Below, piece after piece: positions 19,581 through 30,343 of a stretch of 64,000 nt of DNA (position 1 is its first letter; the number at the start of each line of letters is the position of its first letter). The position numbers and the translations under genes are program-made. The stretch lies in the NCBI GenBank assembly GCA_022315425.1, contig JAIUPT010000042.1, positions 124,001 to 188,000 of the forward strand. Direction: 5' to 3'. The notes beneath the pieces are model-generated. The model did no database searches. It worked only from the letters and a program-made list of their open reading frames with translations, and was not told the origin of the DNA. Source of the DNA: Pseudevernia furfuracea. Taxonomy: Eukaryota; Ascomycota; Lecanoromycetes; Lecanorales; Parmeliaceae.

Positions 19581-20675
19581 CTAATTCGACCTCCTCCTCT
19601 TAGGCGCGTTATACGACCTCACCTTCTCCCCCGCCTCGATCCTTCTCTGCTTTCTCCTCCAATAGCTCTCCTTCGACTGCTTCCTCGCCTTCTCCAAATT
19701 CCCCTGATCATACTTACGCCTGTAGTAGCCCTCCATGCGCCTCTCATTGACGCGCCTTCTCTCATCGGTCTGAGGCTTGGCGCACGGTCTACCCTTTTTC
19801 ACTCCACCATTCGGCAGTATCGCCTGGGGTCTAGACGGCTTGTTGCGGCGGGGTCTCTTTGCCCTCGCGGATGACGATGGTTCGTATTCTCCGTCGGAGT
19901 CGCTGCCATTGCCTGTGTCTGGGATGAACAGGTCGTCAGAGAGAGGAGGGCACTGTTGCGTATGGTCTCCAACGGGAACGCTTCGTGGAGCGCTGTCTCC
20001 GGGGAGAGCCCAGCCTTCGCGGATTGCAGTAGCGACCAGATCTTCAGGAACGTCAGAGAGGGCCAAGTCCTCGGGATTGAAAGCTCCGTCATCTTGGTAG
20101 TTTTGAATTGGCTCGTATAGAACCATTCCTGCTGTAGCTAGGGGAGGACCCGCATTGCCATGCAAGAACAATGGGCGATTAACCGAGGAGAATTGTTGCC
20201 CTGGCGGAGTGATTGCTCCGAAGTTATGTGGCGTCATCGCGTTGGCTGAAAGAAGCGGCTGCGGAGGGTAGTATGGTGCGGGGGCAATTTGGGGTTGAGC
20301 GAAGATGTCGGGGTCGGGATATTGGAATTGCTGTACTGGCTGCTCTAGTGGGCGCCACCTCAAACCGGGATGAGTCTGTGACTGAGAAGGAATGGAAACG
20401 TACCTCTGGTCTGTGAACGATGATTGTGGAGTGTCTGGTGCTGTAAAGCCACCATCAACGCCCTGGAATGCGTGCTGGCCGAAGTCGAATCCATCGAAAT
20501 CGAACGCTGCATCACCCTGAGGTGCGTCAATGTCAGCGAGATTGCCTTCTGGAATTCCAAAAGGGTACATTTCATCGAAGTAGGAACCCTGTGCTGCTAG
20601 GTCATCTGGTTTTTCAAGGGGTTTGGACTCTACGACGTCCTGGTATTGACAATCGCCTGTGTCGCAGATGCCCAT
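19581..20675 (-). CDS. Unidentified nuclear-type protein with basic C-terminus
   Basis: I do not recognise this family. One exon gives 364 aa from the Met at 20675 (MGICDTGDCQ); an in-frame Met at 20792 would add 39 residues but lies in a poorly conserved-looking leader. Residues 1-230 are acidic, Gln/Pro/Phe-rich and low in structure (FDFDGFDFGQHAF, the repeated PQ and YPPQP patches), resembling an activation domain. Residues about 250-275 are acidic (DTGNGSDSDGEYEP). The C-terminal 95 residues are strongly basic: AKRPRRNKPSRPQ, the AT-hook-like KKGRP, then ERRRVNERRMEGYYRRKYDQGN and KESYWRRKQRRIEAGEKV with a bipartite-NLS pattern and KRRRS at the end. The layout (acidic activator plus basic tail) suggests a DNA- or chromatin-associated regulator, but no zinc finger, bZIP or homeodomain is seen. 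Confidence 0.7.
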   Translation of the reverse strand: MGICDTGDCQYQDVVESKPLEKPDDLAAQGSYFDEMYPFGIPEGNLADIDAPQGDAAFDFDGFDFGQHAFQGVDGGFTAPDTPQSSFTDQRYVSIPSQSQTHPGLRWRPLEQPVQQFQYPDPDIFAQPQIAPAPYYPPQPLLSANAMTPHNFGAITPPGQQFSSVNRPLFLHGNAGPPLATAGMVLYEPIQNYQDDGAFNPEDLALSDVPEDLVATAIREGWALPGDSAPRSVPVGDHTQQCPPLSDDLFIPDTGNGSDSDGEYEPSSSARAKRPRRNKPSRPQAILPNGGVKKGRPCAKPQTDERRRVNERRMEGYYRRKYDQGNLEKARKQSKESYWRRKQRRIEAGEKVRSYNAPKRRRSN

Positions 20676-22184
20676 CTTGATGCTCTTCCCGAGAGTAATT
20701 TGATCGGTCTGTTTCTGGTTGTTTGATTGTGATCTTCGTGAATCGAAGATCATCGACTTGCGTGTTGTGTTTTGTGATGGTATATACGGCAAAATTTCTT
20801 ATAGATGGAAAGGTGTATGTGGTTGAATTGCAGAAGAAACCCGGGTTTTCAAGAGAATAGTCCAAGGTCAACTCGCGTGTTAATCGGATAACGAGATCTC
20901 TTTGTTATGTTCTCTTTGTGCGATTAGCAAGACAAAGAATATAAAATCAAAGGAAAGCAAATCAGATAATGATTCATTGTTGCTCGAGGCCAGAAAACAA
21001 GGCCCTCATTGTGCTCGAGGACAAAGGGCGTGAAGGCATCGAAGGAAGTAGAATGAGCATGCATGAAACTCAAAAAACAGATGATTGGATCCTGGTAGAT
21101 TCCCCATTTGTCAAAAGGCCTATTGCCCGAAGACGTCTTTTTGCCTTGAACAATCGATCGTTGTCCAAGAAGGTTGATTTCGTCCTAACAGTACCGATCA
21201 GCAGCTATAAGGACGCAGCCAACCTAGCAATAAATAGATTTCAGCGGTATTGACAAGTATGACCGGAAGCGTAGCATCATCAATCTCGAAAGTTTTACTA
21301 GACAATTCTGCAATGACCAGACAACATTACACAGGAACAGGCCTTGTTTATGGAGCAGACTTGTGTGAACAGGGATGCGTATACCTGTAACCTGGGCAAT
21401 CGTGGTTGATCAGATTGATGGTAGTACGTACCGTACGCAGGAATTGGTTGAGGGTTTGAATGGGATATGCTATTCCAAGTAGCTGGCACATTGGAGATGG
21501 AACACTCTCTATGCAGCTTTCACCAAAAGGATACCCAGGATTCGATGAGAATAGTTCTCACTGTTCTGTTTGGAGTGGTGCATGTGCGGGTGGGTTCTGA
21601 GAAATAAAAACGCTTAGCTTTTAAAGACGTTACTGTAGGGTCTTTTGAGTACCTTACCTTCTGGGTTCGACAAGCTCATGTGAACCAGAGGGCAAAGGGA
21701 TACGTCGACGAAACTGACCCTCAACATGCAGATTGTCTTTGCTGGTATCGCTATCGTAGCTTTCCCAGGAAGAATCGTCTGCCGTTGGATAGCGTTACGA
21801 TGTGTTTTCGCTTCGCGGAAGGGTTCAGTTCCCAAACCTGCCTGCATCATCGTACTTTCCAACCTCTTCTTCTACACTTGACATTGCGTATGGCTCAGTC
21901 GAAGAAAGTCAACCTTGAGGCTTGAATTTTCACAAGCATCGCAGATCCACAGGCAGATAATCCAGCGTCGGCGGGAGATCGTGCGATTATAGGGCGGCAC
22001 TTACTCCGTACCAGATGCCGAATCGGGCTTGGCACCAGGTAGAGGCAGCAAAGATTAAGGTAGTAGCTCGAGTCTTAAGGCGAGTCCCGACATAACACCA
22101 GCTGTTCAAGTTCATGGAACGCGTTCCTCCAATGCTTGAACCTCCAATGTCGAATAACAAAGCTATCCAGTCCTGTCGAGCGAG
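20676..22184. promoter_or_regulatory. Divergent intergenic region, unidentified gene (-) and Pol kappa (+)
   Basis: 1.5 kb. A 94-codon plus-strand frame at 20969-21253 has no recognisable domain. I see no other gene. The region must hold the two promoters. Confidence 0.4.
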
Positions 22185-24273
22185 ATGACCACTGATGGTC
22201 AAGGCTCATTATCAGAAGTTCATGAAGAGACCCTCGAGGCTACGTCCGCGCCCATCGTCGGTGATCATGACACTCTCAAGTATCATCTCCTGGGACCATC
22301 CCTCACGAAGGCGGGACAGGATACAGTCGATCAGCGGAAGGTTACTACGGACGAGCCTGACGATTGACGTCGGACCTGTGTGCTGACAGCTATGCTAGGT
22401 CTCAGAGATAATATACAACGCCTCCAAAGGCTCTAAGTACTTCAACAACGAGGAAAACAAAGACAAGAACCTTACACAGAAGATAGAGAAGATCCTAGCC
22501 CGCAAACGACAGCTTGAGCGTGTCGACCTTGCTTCAGACCTCCGGCGAGCTGATGAATACATTGCGGAGCTTGAGTTGTCTCGAGATCTAAGTCAGACGG
22601 TCGTTCATATCGACTGTGATGCATTCTATGCTGCGGTTGAAGAGCTAGACAGGCCAGAACTCAAGCATGTACCTATGGCTGTTGGAAAAGGTGTCCTTAC
22701 AACATGCAACTACCACGCGAGGAAATTCGGCTGCCGAAGCGGTATGGCAGGCTTCGTGGCCATGAAGCTCTGCCCAGACCTCATCTGCCTACCTCTGAAC
22801 TTCGGAAAGTACACGGCGAAGGCGCAGGAAGTAAGAGAGATATTGGTGGAATACGACCCAAGGTTCGAGAGCGCCAGCATCGACGAGGCGTATCTGAACA
22901 TCACGCAGTATTGTGAAGATAAGGACATGGATCCTGACGATGCCGTCTCGCAGCTGCGAAACGAGGTCGCGGAAAAGACAAGAATCACCATATCCGCTGG
23001 CATCGCCGCGAATGCCAAAATCGCCAAGATCGCTTCCAATCGGAATAAGCCAAACGGGCAATTTAGAGTCGCGAACGACAGAGCTACCATCCTCGCCTTC
23101 ATGCGTGATCTTCCCACCCGCAAAGTCAATGGTATTGGTCGAGTCTTTGAACGCGAGCTCGACGCCATTGGTGTAAAAACTTGTGGAGACCTCCACCCTC
23201 AGCGCGCCTACCTCTCCAAGCTCTTTGGAGAGAAAGCGTTCCAATTCCTCATGCAATGCCACCTCGGTCTCGGACGTACAAAGGTTCAACCTGCAGAAGA
23301 ATACGAGAGGAAAAGCGTAGGGACGGAAAGTACGTTCCACGACATGAGCGACAGGAGCGAACTACGCGAGAAGCTTCGGTGGATTGCTGAAGAGTTGGAA
23401 AAAGATCTCACCCGCACGCAGTTCAAGGGCAGGACGCTGGTCTTGAAGGTGAAGCTCCACACGTATGAAGTCCTCACTCGGCAGGTCATTCCTCCAAAAG
23501 CCGTCAGAACTGCAGATGATCTGTACACATACGCTTTGCCGATGTTAGTAAAGCACGAGAAGGAGATACCCGGCATGAAGCTTCGGCTCATGGGCCTTAG
23601 ATGCACGCATTTGGTCAGCACCAAGCAGACTGGCATCGACTTCTTCGGTATGCGAAGGCCATCGCCCGCAGATGGCGAGCCGAGTCCCGCAAACACAAAG
23701 GTTAACAAAGATGGCGAATGGGAAGTTTGGCCCGAAGAAGATTTCGAAGAGGCCGCCAGACAGGAACGCCAGGACGAGATGAACGAGCTCGAGCGACTCA
23801 GCCAAGAACAAGATACGAATGGATCAGATCTTCTCACAGCAGAAGAGCAGCTCGAAGAAGCGAACAGACGCCATAAGCACGGCAGAGCGATTCTACCCAA
23901 CCCCGATCCCACATACAGGGGTCCCAACAGCTCCGTCGGCTTCCAAAAGCCAGCTACAAACCACCATGTCCCACCAGCTAAAGAAGAAACATTCTGGCCC
24001 TGCCCAATCTGCGCTCGGCCACAGTCAACTAATGACAAAGACTTCAATGACCACATCGACTTCTGTCTTTCGAAACAGACGATCAAGGAGGCTGCGAGGG
24101 AAACCTCGCCTTCGCCTCCGGCTTTGGAGAAGCCATTGTTAGATGGGCGTGGGAAGGAGAATAGCAACAGCAGTGGTAGGGGCAGGCCCAAGGGCAAGCG
24201 GAAATGCGAGGCGGTGGGTGAAAGGGGAAATAAGAGACTATTCTTCGGCTTGCAGGGGGTTGTATGTAGTTGA
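22185..24273 (+). CDS. POLK: DNA polymerase kappa (Y-family translesion polymerase)
   Basis: Translesion DNA polymerase of the DinB/kappa branch. Exons: 22185-22340 and 22399-24273, giving 676 aa. The N-clasp typical of kappa (KGSKYFNNEENKDKNLTQKIE, ...ELERVDLASDLRR-like) precedes the catalytic core. Palm motifs with the metal-binding acids are VVHIDCDAFYAAVEEL (about 117-132) and ESASIDEAYLNIT (about 207-220), followed by GIAANAKIAKIASNRNKPNGQ and the helix-hairpin-helix segment KVNGIGRVFERELDAIGVKTCGDL. The little-finger domain carries the SVGTESTF motif. A C2HC zinc finger at about 587-607 (CPICARPQS...FNDHIDFC) is a UBZ ubiquitin-binding module; only one is present where vertebrates have two. 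The tail ends in a basic patch. It converges on the kinesin gene. Confidence 0.94.
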
Positions 24274-24548
24274 ATATCACGCATAGCGATGGAAGTGTGG
24301 GGTCAGTCAAGGAAAATGGCGTATGACACTGGATCTCAATTGGGGGAGGTCACCCAGAGCATCCGATATACCCCTACACCAAAGCGATAGATACAGCATG
24401 CATTAACGGCACGGATCAGGCCATAGCAACAATACAAAAAGGCTGTGCCTTCGAGAGCGCAGCTCAATGACGCCAATCAGCGGAACATATCACGCTGTCA
24501 AGGCCAAACAAGCATTCCTCTCCATGATACAGTCAACTTTCACATCCA

Positions 24549-27500
24549 TTAACCAGGGGGACTACTCCTCAACCTCCTCCCCGCGCCCACATTCTCTCTC
24601 CCTTCCAACTTCATCGTGCCCGCCTTCCCACCTCCAAACTTCTGCGGCAGCTTGCTCTCCGTCGCCTGCCTCTTCAAGGGCGGTGGACCCATACCCACCG
24701 CCTCCGGATCTGATTTGCTACTTGTCGTCGCGGTCGCGGCCTGAGAATCGCTATTGTTGCGCTTGAGGGAAGCGTTGACATTCAAGTTGATCTCGCGTAA
24801 GCTTGCTGGGTTAGGTTCCTTGGAAGGAGATGTCGGCGGAATGCCGTTGGTGGCTGGTGCGTCGGTGTAGACGATGGATTTGCTCGGGGACTTGTTAGGG
24901 GAAAGGGCGTTATTGGTTTGACGAGGTGATGAAGGGGCCTGCTTGCCGAGGATTTTGTCGTGAGGCTCGGTGCGTGGAAGAGTGGTCGGGTACTGATATT
25001 GCGTCTTTCGGGGCGTTTCGCCGGTGGGGACGTACTCCTTTAGAGGCGCAGTTGTGATGTCGGCTCGAAGGTCTGCAAGAGGCTGCTGAGTTGTGGAGGC
25101 AAGGGGAGTTAGAGAAGCCGATAAGGCGGTACTCTGGGTAGAAAGATCGGCTCCAATTTCGCAGACTCGGTCATACGTCGAGACAAAATGGTCGCCAATA
25201 CTTGTATAGGATTGGTGAACGGTAGAAGCCAAGCCTTGCAACGACGTAATATGTCTGCTGTGATGACTTTCGTTCTGAGACCGTGCTCGTGTCACAAAGT
25301 CGTCAAGTGCTTGCATCTGAGTAGCCATGTCTTTCATCTGGGCGTCGACTATGCGGATTGTCTCTTCATGGACTGACTTCGTGGTGGCCTGGATCGAGGT
25401 GTTATGCTCATTGATGGCCTTCCAGTCGTCCTTCATCTTGCTCTTTAGGGTGTCCCTAGATTTCAACACTTCGCCGACGAGCAAGTTCTCCTTCTCTGAC
25501 CAAATGTCCATATTGGTATTGTAGTTCGCATTTGCTGTGTCAAGCGTCGATCTCGCAGACGCGATCTCCTTTCGCACGATATTGATATTCGACTCCCATC
25601 GTGAATCTTGCACCTCGCCAGATTGATTGATCAGAGTAGTTATTTGCGCGAGCAGATTTTGACGATCCTGAGCGGCCTGAGCGCGCTCCTCGTTGAGACA
25701 TGTCTCCAATCGAGCCGACACATCTCCATCTGCTTGAATTGCACCCCTTGCGGCAGCCGAAGCCTTCTGCCTGAGGTCATCGGCCTCATCCCTCTGTGAG
25801 TTGACATGCTTGACTAGCTCCTCGAAGATGTTCTTGAAGTCCTTTCCAAGCGAACTGTAGGAGGTGTGGAGCTGGCACCCGCGTCAGCTCACGACGCGAA
25901 AAAGCCAGACAATTCTATTGCTTACCTGGGTATGAAACGATCCTAGCTCGTTAATGACTTCGGCTGATATACGTCCAGCAGCTACGGATAGTCCATTCAG
26001 TCCTTCGCCAACCTTGCGCTTGACGTCTTCTCGAAGAACTTTAATCTCCTCGAGAACGTCGTTCATATCTTCTTTCGCCCCCGAGGTCTGTTGGTTGACT
26101 TCCTTTTCGGATGCTTCAAAAGATGCAACCTTTCCCCGGAGTAGATCTTGCGTAGCTCCTAGCTTCTGCAACTCTTCCTGCACAAAACTCTGCATCCGGC
26201 TGGACAACGTCGCAATGAGTTGTTCTTGCTGCGTCTTGAATTCTCCAAGTTTAGATTCCACGAGCTGAGTAACATCAACAACTTGGCTTTGTGATGCTTG
26301 CCACCCTTGGCGATTAAGAGTCTGCAGGTCAGACTTCCTCTTGATCTTAGAGTGCAACCCACCAACATCAGATACAGTCTTTTCAAGCGTCGAAATGAGC
26401 TCCCCTCCGACGTTGTTCAGCTGCCCCTCGGTGACTTGGTGAGCTTTCCTGAGGATTGTTTCTTCAGCGAGATTTTGCCGCGTATCTGCCAGCACAATCT
26501 CTGTTTTCTCGAGGACGTCCTTGGTCTCATCAAGGATTTGCTTGGTGCTATCGCTATCCTTTTTCAGGAGGTTGAAACTAGTGGTCAGAGAAAACAACTC
26601 GTGGACTTTGTTTCTCAAGTTGGTTTCCATTGTCTCGATCCTGGCCTGCTGCTCTTCGCTGAGAATCCTGCGAGACTCGCTCTCTCCTACCATCTCCTCG
26701 TAGCCGTCCGTCGTTAAATAAACACCATTGCGCTGTCTGGTGGCTATCAGCTCCCCCTTCAGTTTCTCAATCTCCGCAGTGAACTCGCGGAGAAGCGTTT
26801 TCTTGGAGACCATTTGATTGACTTGAGGCTTGTTCTTGATGTTCTTGGCGCGGAAGGCATAGTCTAACGTTGAAATCGTTTCTTCCAAGTTGCTTTTCGC
26901 AGGCGAGACTGTTGCAATGATGCATGTCTTCGTTCGGCCACCCAAAGAATCTTGCAGGAGTCGGGTGAGTTTGGATTCGCGGTAGGGGATGTGCGAACCC
27001 CTCTCAACGAGCGCATTGATGACTCTGCCTAAAGTCAGTAGACTTTTGTTGATCAATCCTGCTTCAGCAGCACGCTTGTTCTCGGCCCCACTCCGTTGTA
27101 TATTCTCACTGCCAGCAAGGTCCACCAGATTGAGCTTCCCGGCACTCACAAAGTCTTCACCACTTTCGGTAGTTCTCTTGATATAGGCAGTCACAGTAAA
27201 GACCGTGTGGCTTCGAGAACTGAGATCGTTGCATTTCGTCGCTGCCACTTGCCGCTTGTGGCTTCCATCCTGTAGTAGCTTGATACCATCTCTTGCGGTC
27301 TTTATGTGGGCTTCCTCCATGCCTTGAACAATCGTAGCGCTGTGGCCTTTCTTTTGGGCATCGTCGTAGATTTTCAGCTTCGTCGTGTCGTCCAAAGAGA
27401 GCAAATCGCGCAATTCTTCATTGTACAATTCAATGAAAGAGCATTTCACAGAACTCTCTGCTTCATCCTCTTCAAGCTTGCCAAAAAGGGAATGTAGAAC

Positions 27501-28160
27501 TCTTGGAATGATACCAGCCGAGTCTGAGAGAAGTCCTAGAGTATCAGACATGTCGCCGGACATGGTGTAGGTTTTGCCCGTGCCAGTCTGCCCGTAGGCG
27601 AATATTGTACAGTTGTATCCTTGGAGCATCTATCTCACCATGTTAGATTGAGAGATAAGATGTCTGCTGCCAGTCCTTACCTCATCCAGTATTGGCGTCA
27701 CAACGTCGTCGTAAATCATCGATTGATCTGCCGCCGGCGAGAAGACTTTGTCAAAATGATACGTCTTATTGCTCAGCGCACTAGCACCCATTGACAGCTC
27801 CACGTTCTTCCCCTTGACGCCATCCGTAGAGACAACCACTCCGCTATTCTCGCGCACTTCTCGATCATTGCGCCCTCGACATCGAACCACTACGTGAATG
27901 TTCGTCTCTTGTCCTCCATCGGTGTCGAATTCCCGCTCCTTTCGCTTTTTAGGAGACCTCGAGTGTGAGGTATTCGTCGAAGTTGACAAAACGCTCTCGG
28001 CTGGTGAGATGGCACCTGATTGAGTTCTCGAATGGAGCAAAGGTGCGCTTGACTGTGCTCTGGCAGGCGCAGAGGGTCTAGACATAGGCGGTCGCATTGA
28101 GTGTTTTTTATTCGCTAGGCCAGAGGCAGGGCGCGGTATGCCAGCCATCGATTTTGGCAC
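24549..28160 (-). CDS. bimC: Kinesin-5 (BimC/Eg5-type) mitotic motor
   Basis: Plus-end-directed tetrameric kinesin that pushes spindle poles apart. Exons on minus: 28160-27681, 27629-25926, 25871-24549, giving 1168 aa. The N-terminus (residues 1-85) is a Pro/Ser/Arg-rich extension with the basic SPKKRKERE. The motor follows: NIHVVVRCRGRND, P-loop GQTGTGKTYTM, switch I SSRSHTVF, switch II DLAGSE, and neck linker YAFRAKNIKNKPQVNQ. The stalk (about 440-960) is coiled coil with the block YLTTDGYEEM typical of kinesin-5. The tail has a BimC box at about 1010-1030 (GETPRKTQYQYP), with a Thr-Pro that in other species is phosphorylated by Cdk1. Both introns are phase 0. Motor and BimC box together exclude other kinesin classes. 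Confidence 0.96.
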
Positions 28161-28458
28161 TGCGGCTACTTTTTCGAGCAGAGCTTACGATGTTTGCGTA
28201 AGTATGTCGGGTCAGAAGAATACAAGTCAAGATTCGTAAACATGGCGATAAATGCCAAGCAATAAACAAAAGATCTGCGCTAATGCAAGGAACCAGTCAG
28301 GGCCGACTTTACGCCGATGGGGCAGATGCTCCTCCGAGCTCCTCCAAACGTCAGCTGCCCTGTCTTCAGGTAGCAATCATGTTCTTCAAGATGACTATTT
28401 CTTCTCATATCTTTCACTTTATTCATGTCTGATCAGCTACTCATTTGAGAGGGTGGCA
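28161..28458. promoter_or_regulatory. Divergent promoter, kinesin-5 (-) and PHAF1 (+)
   Basis: 298 bp separate the two start codons, so both promoters must share this short stretch. No clear TATA or palindromic site was found. Confidence 0.5.
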
Positions 28459-30073
28459 ATGTCTTCAAACCCAGCTATGCAAGTGTACCCTGGCCGTGGG
28501 CTTGGTTTCCTCAGTAGGTAAATCTCCATACACGCATCGTCTTTGCTAACCGACTTCAGTCTTAGGAGCTTCCTTGCACGGTGTTTTGACCCGACTGAGA
28601 GCTCAAGTACATATTTACCCTACCATAGACGTCTCCTACTCACCGATCAAGCCTCTTGCTGCTCCTGTCATACTAAATCTACCTCCGAATGGTATTCGTC
28701 TACGATTCGATGGACCTGACCAGAGACTTAGGCTGATTGAGGTTCTGGATTTCACTAAGACGCAGTTGGTCTACAAGAATACAGACCTGGTCAAGCTACC
28801 TGAGACAACAGGGCCAGAGACGCCGCTGTCAAGTTCAAGTGGTCCAGCATTTCGACATGTCTACAATAGATTGATGGGCCCCGCATTTCCTGGTGAATAT
28901 GTTCCACCAGCTACCAACTCAGGCTTGGCACAAGGGTTGTACATCCTGTCATACCCCGGTATCGCTTTCACGTTTCCATTCCAACATTCTAAATGGGATC
29001 CTGCCAAGGACTTTGTCTCTTTACTTTCTTCCAATGCAGCTGCACCCGGCAAATCGATGGCGATTTTTAGTGGTGAATCATGGCAAGATGCATGTCACGA
29101 CTTGATGACCACTCCGTGCTCAAATCCAAGGTCACTTGCGCTTTCGAGCCGTGGTAAAGAGTACCGGCCCCGTGAAGTTGACCTTGTTAGGATTCGTGGC
29201 AATGGTTGGGTGGATATGGAAAGAGGTGCCAATACTCCAACCTTTCGGATTATTTTGGGCAAGACCACTCCGCAAGATCTTGTTGCGGAATTGGGCCCAC
29301 CAGACGCGATATACCACAAATCTGACCGGAAGATGGCCGTCTACAAAATTCAGCATAGGGATCGGAAAACCACAAGGACCTCATCCGGTACCTTCCATAA
29401 TAATCATGAAGACATGACGGATACTGATCAGTCTTCGCTGCAATCCGCCACCGACGACTCAGACGCTGAAGAACAGTCGAACGTTACAGGAAAAGCAAAG
29501 GCAGATTCGTCTGCTGAATGCTTCTATAATTACTTCCATCATGGCTTTGATGTCTTCATCTCGCGGTCCACTGTTCCGGCTCCTGGTTTCTCTTCTCCTG
29601 AGGATGACGGCGATGAGATAATCGAAATAGGAGAGCCAAAACAGCTTGTGGCCACCAAAATTCTTTTGCACGCCAACGTACCAGGATCCTATCCGTTTAA
29701 TCGCTATCGCCGTAGCCGTTGGGTCATTGATCTCCAACCCTCTGAAGTTGATGTCGACTTGAACTCGGAGACTCCGTTCACAACGCTTTCTAAATCCCTC
29801 GGGCAGATGTGGGGAAACCATTCTGCGGATGATAGCGGTGAGGACTCACTTCAGAGGCACATAGTGCTCAACAGAGAATTAGCGGAAAGTCCAGGGAGTA
29901 GCTGCGAATTGCTTGGCGGATGGGAGGAAAGCACAGATACCCAGCGAGAAGGCTCAATGGACAATGTTGCTAAAGATGGTCCAGGGTACGGTAATACCAA
30001 GTTGTTTGGATTTCCAGGGTTATTATTCGAGGTACTTAGGAACGATGCTGTAAGCTGTTTGACGGTGTATTGA
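28459..30073 (+). CDS. PHAF1: PHAF1 / UPF0183 family protein (phagophore-binding)
   Basis: Homolog of the human PHAF1 (C16orf70, formerly UPF0183) protein, which binds the phagophore together with BCAS3 in autophagy. Exons: 28459-28513 and 28560-30073, giving 522 aa. The family start PGRGLGFLILGASLHGVLTRLRAQ is completed only by splicing. Further conserved blocks are IDVSYSPIKPLAAPVILNLPPNGIRLRFDGPDQRLRLIEVLDF, GPAFRHVYNRLMGPAFPGEY, YILSYPGIAFTFPF, VDLVRIRGNGWVDM and YYNYFHHGFDVFI. An acidic, Ser-rich insert (about 275-320) and the last 70 residues are low-complexity. The function in fungi is inferred from the family only. It reads in the same direction as the mitochondrial IleRS gene 270 bp downstream. 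Confidence 0.92.
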
Positions 30074-30343
30074 CAGATGGGTATTGAGAAATGCTGGGAG
30101 GACAACTGTAGATATGGCAAAGATACCCTTTCTAGCGTAATGATTTTAGCAATGGTCACAGTGTATCTTACGTTACAATTACCAGAAACCCAGCCGAGCA
30201 GCCATAGTATGTCAACTGCGTACGGGCAACAGTCTATTGCTACTTCCAACGCTGTCAGAAACATACGGTAGTCTATGACTTGGCGATGACTAAGCGCAAG
30301 TTTGGCAGAAATAGCTGGTTGTATGCCACGACGTCGATGAGGC

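Noticed and set aside
23286..24284. 332-codon minus-strand frame
   Set aside because: Antisense shadow of the Pol kappa coding exon, with Ser/Leu-rich composition and no motif.
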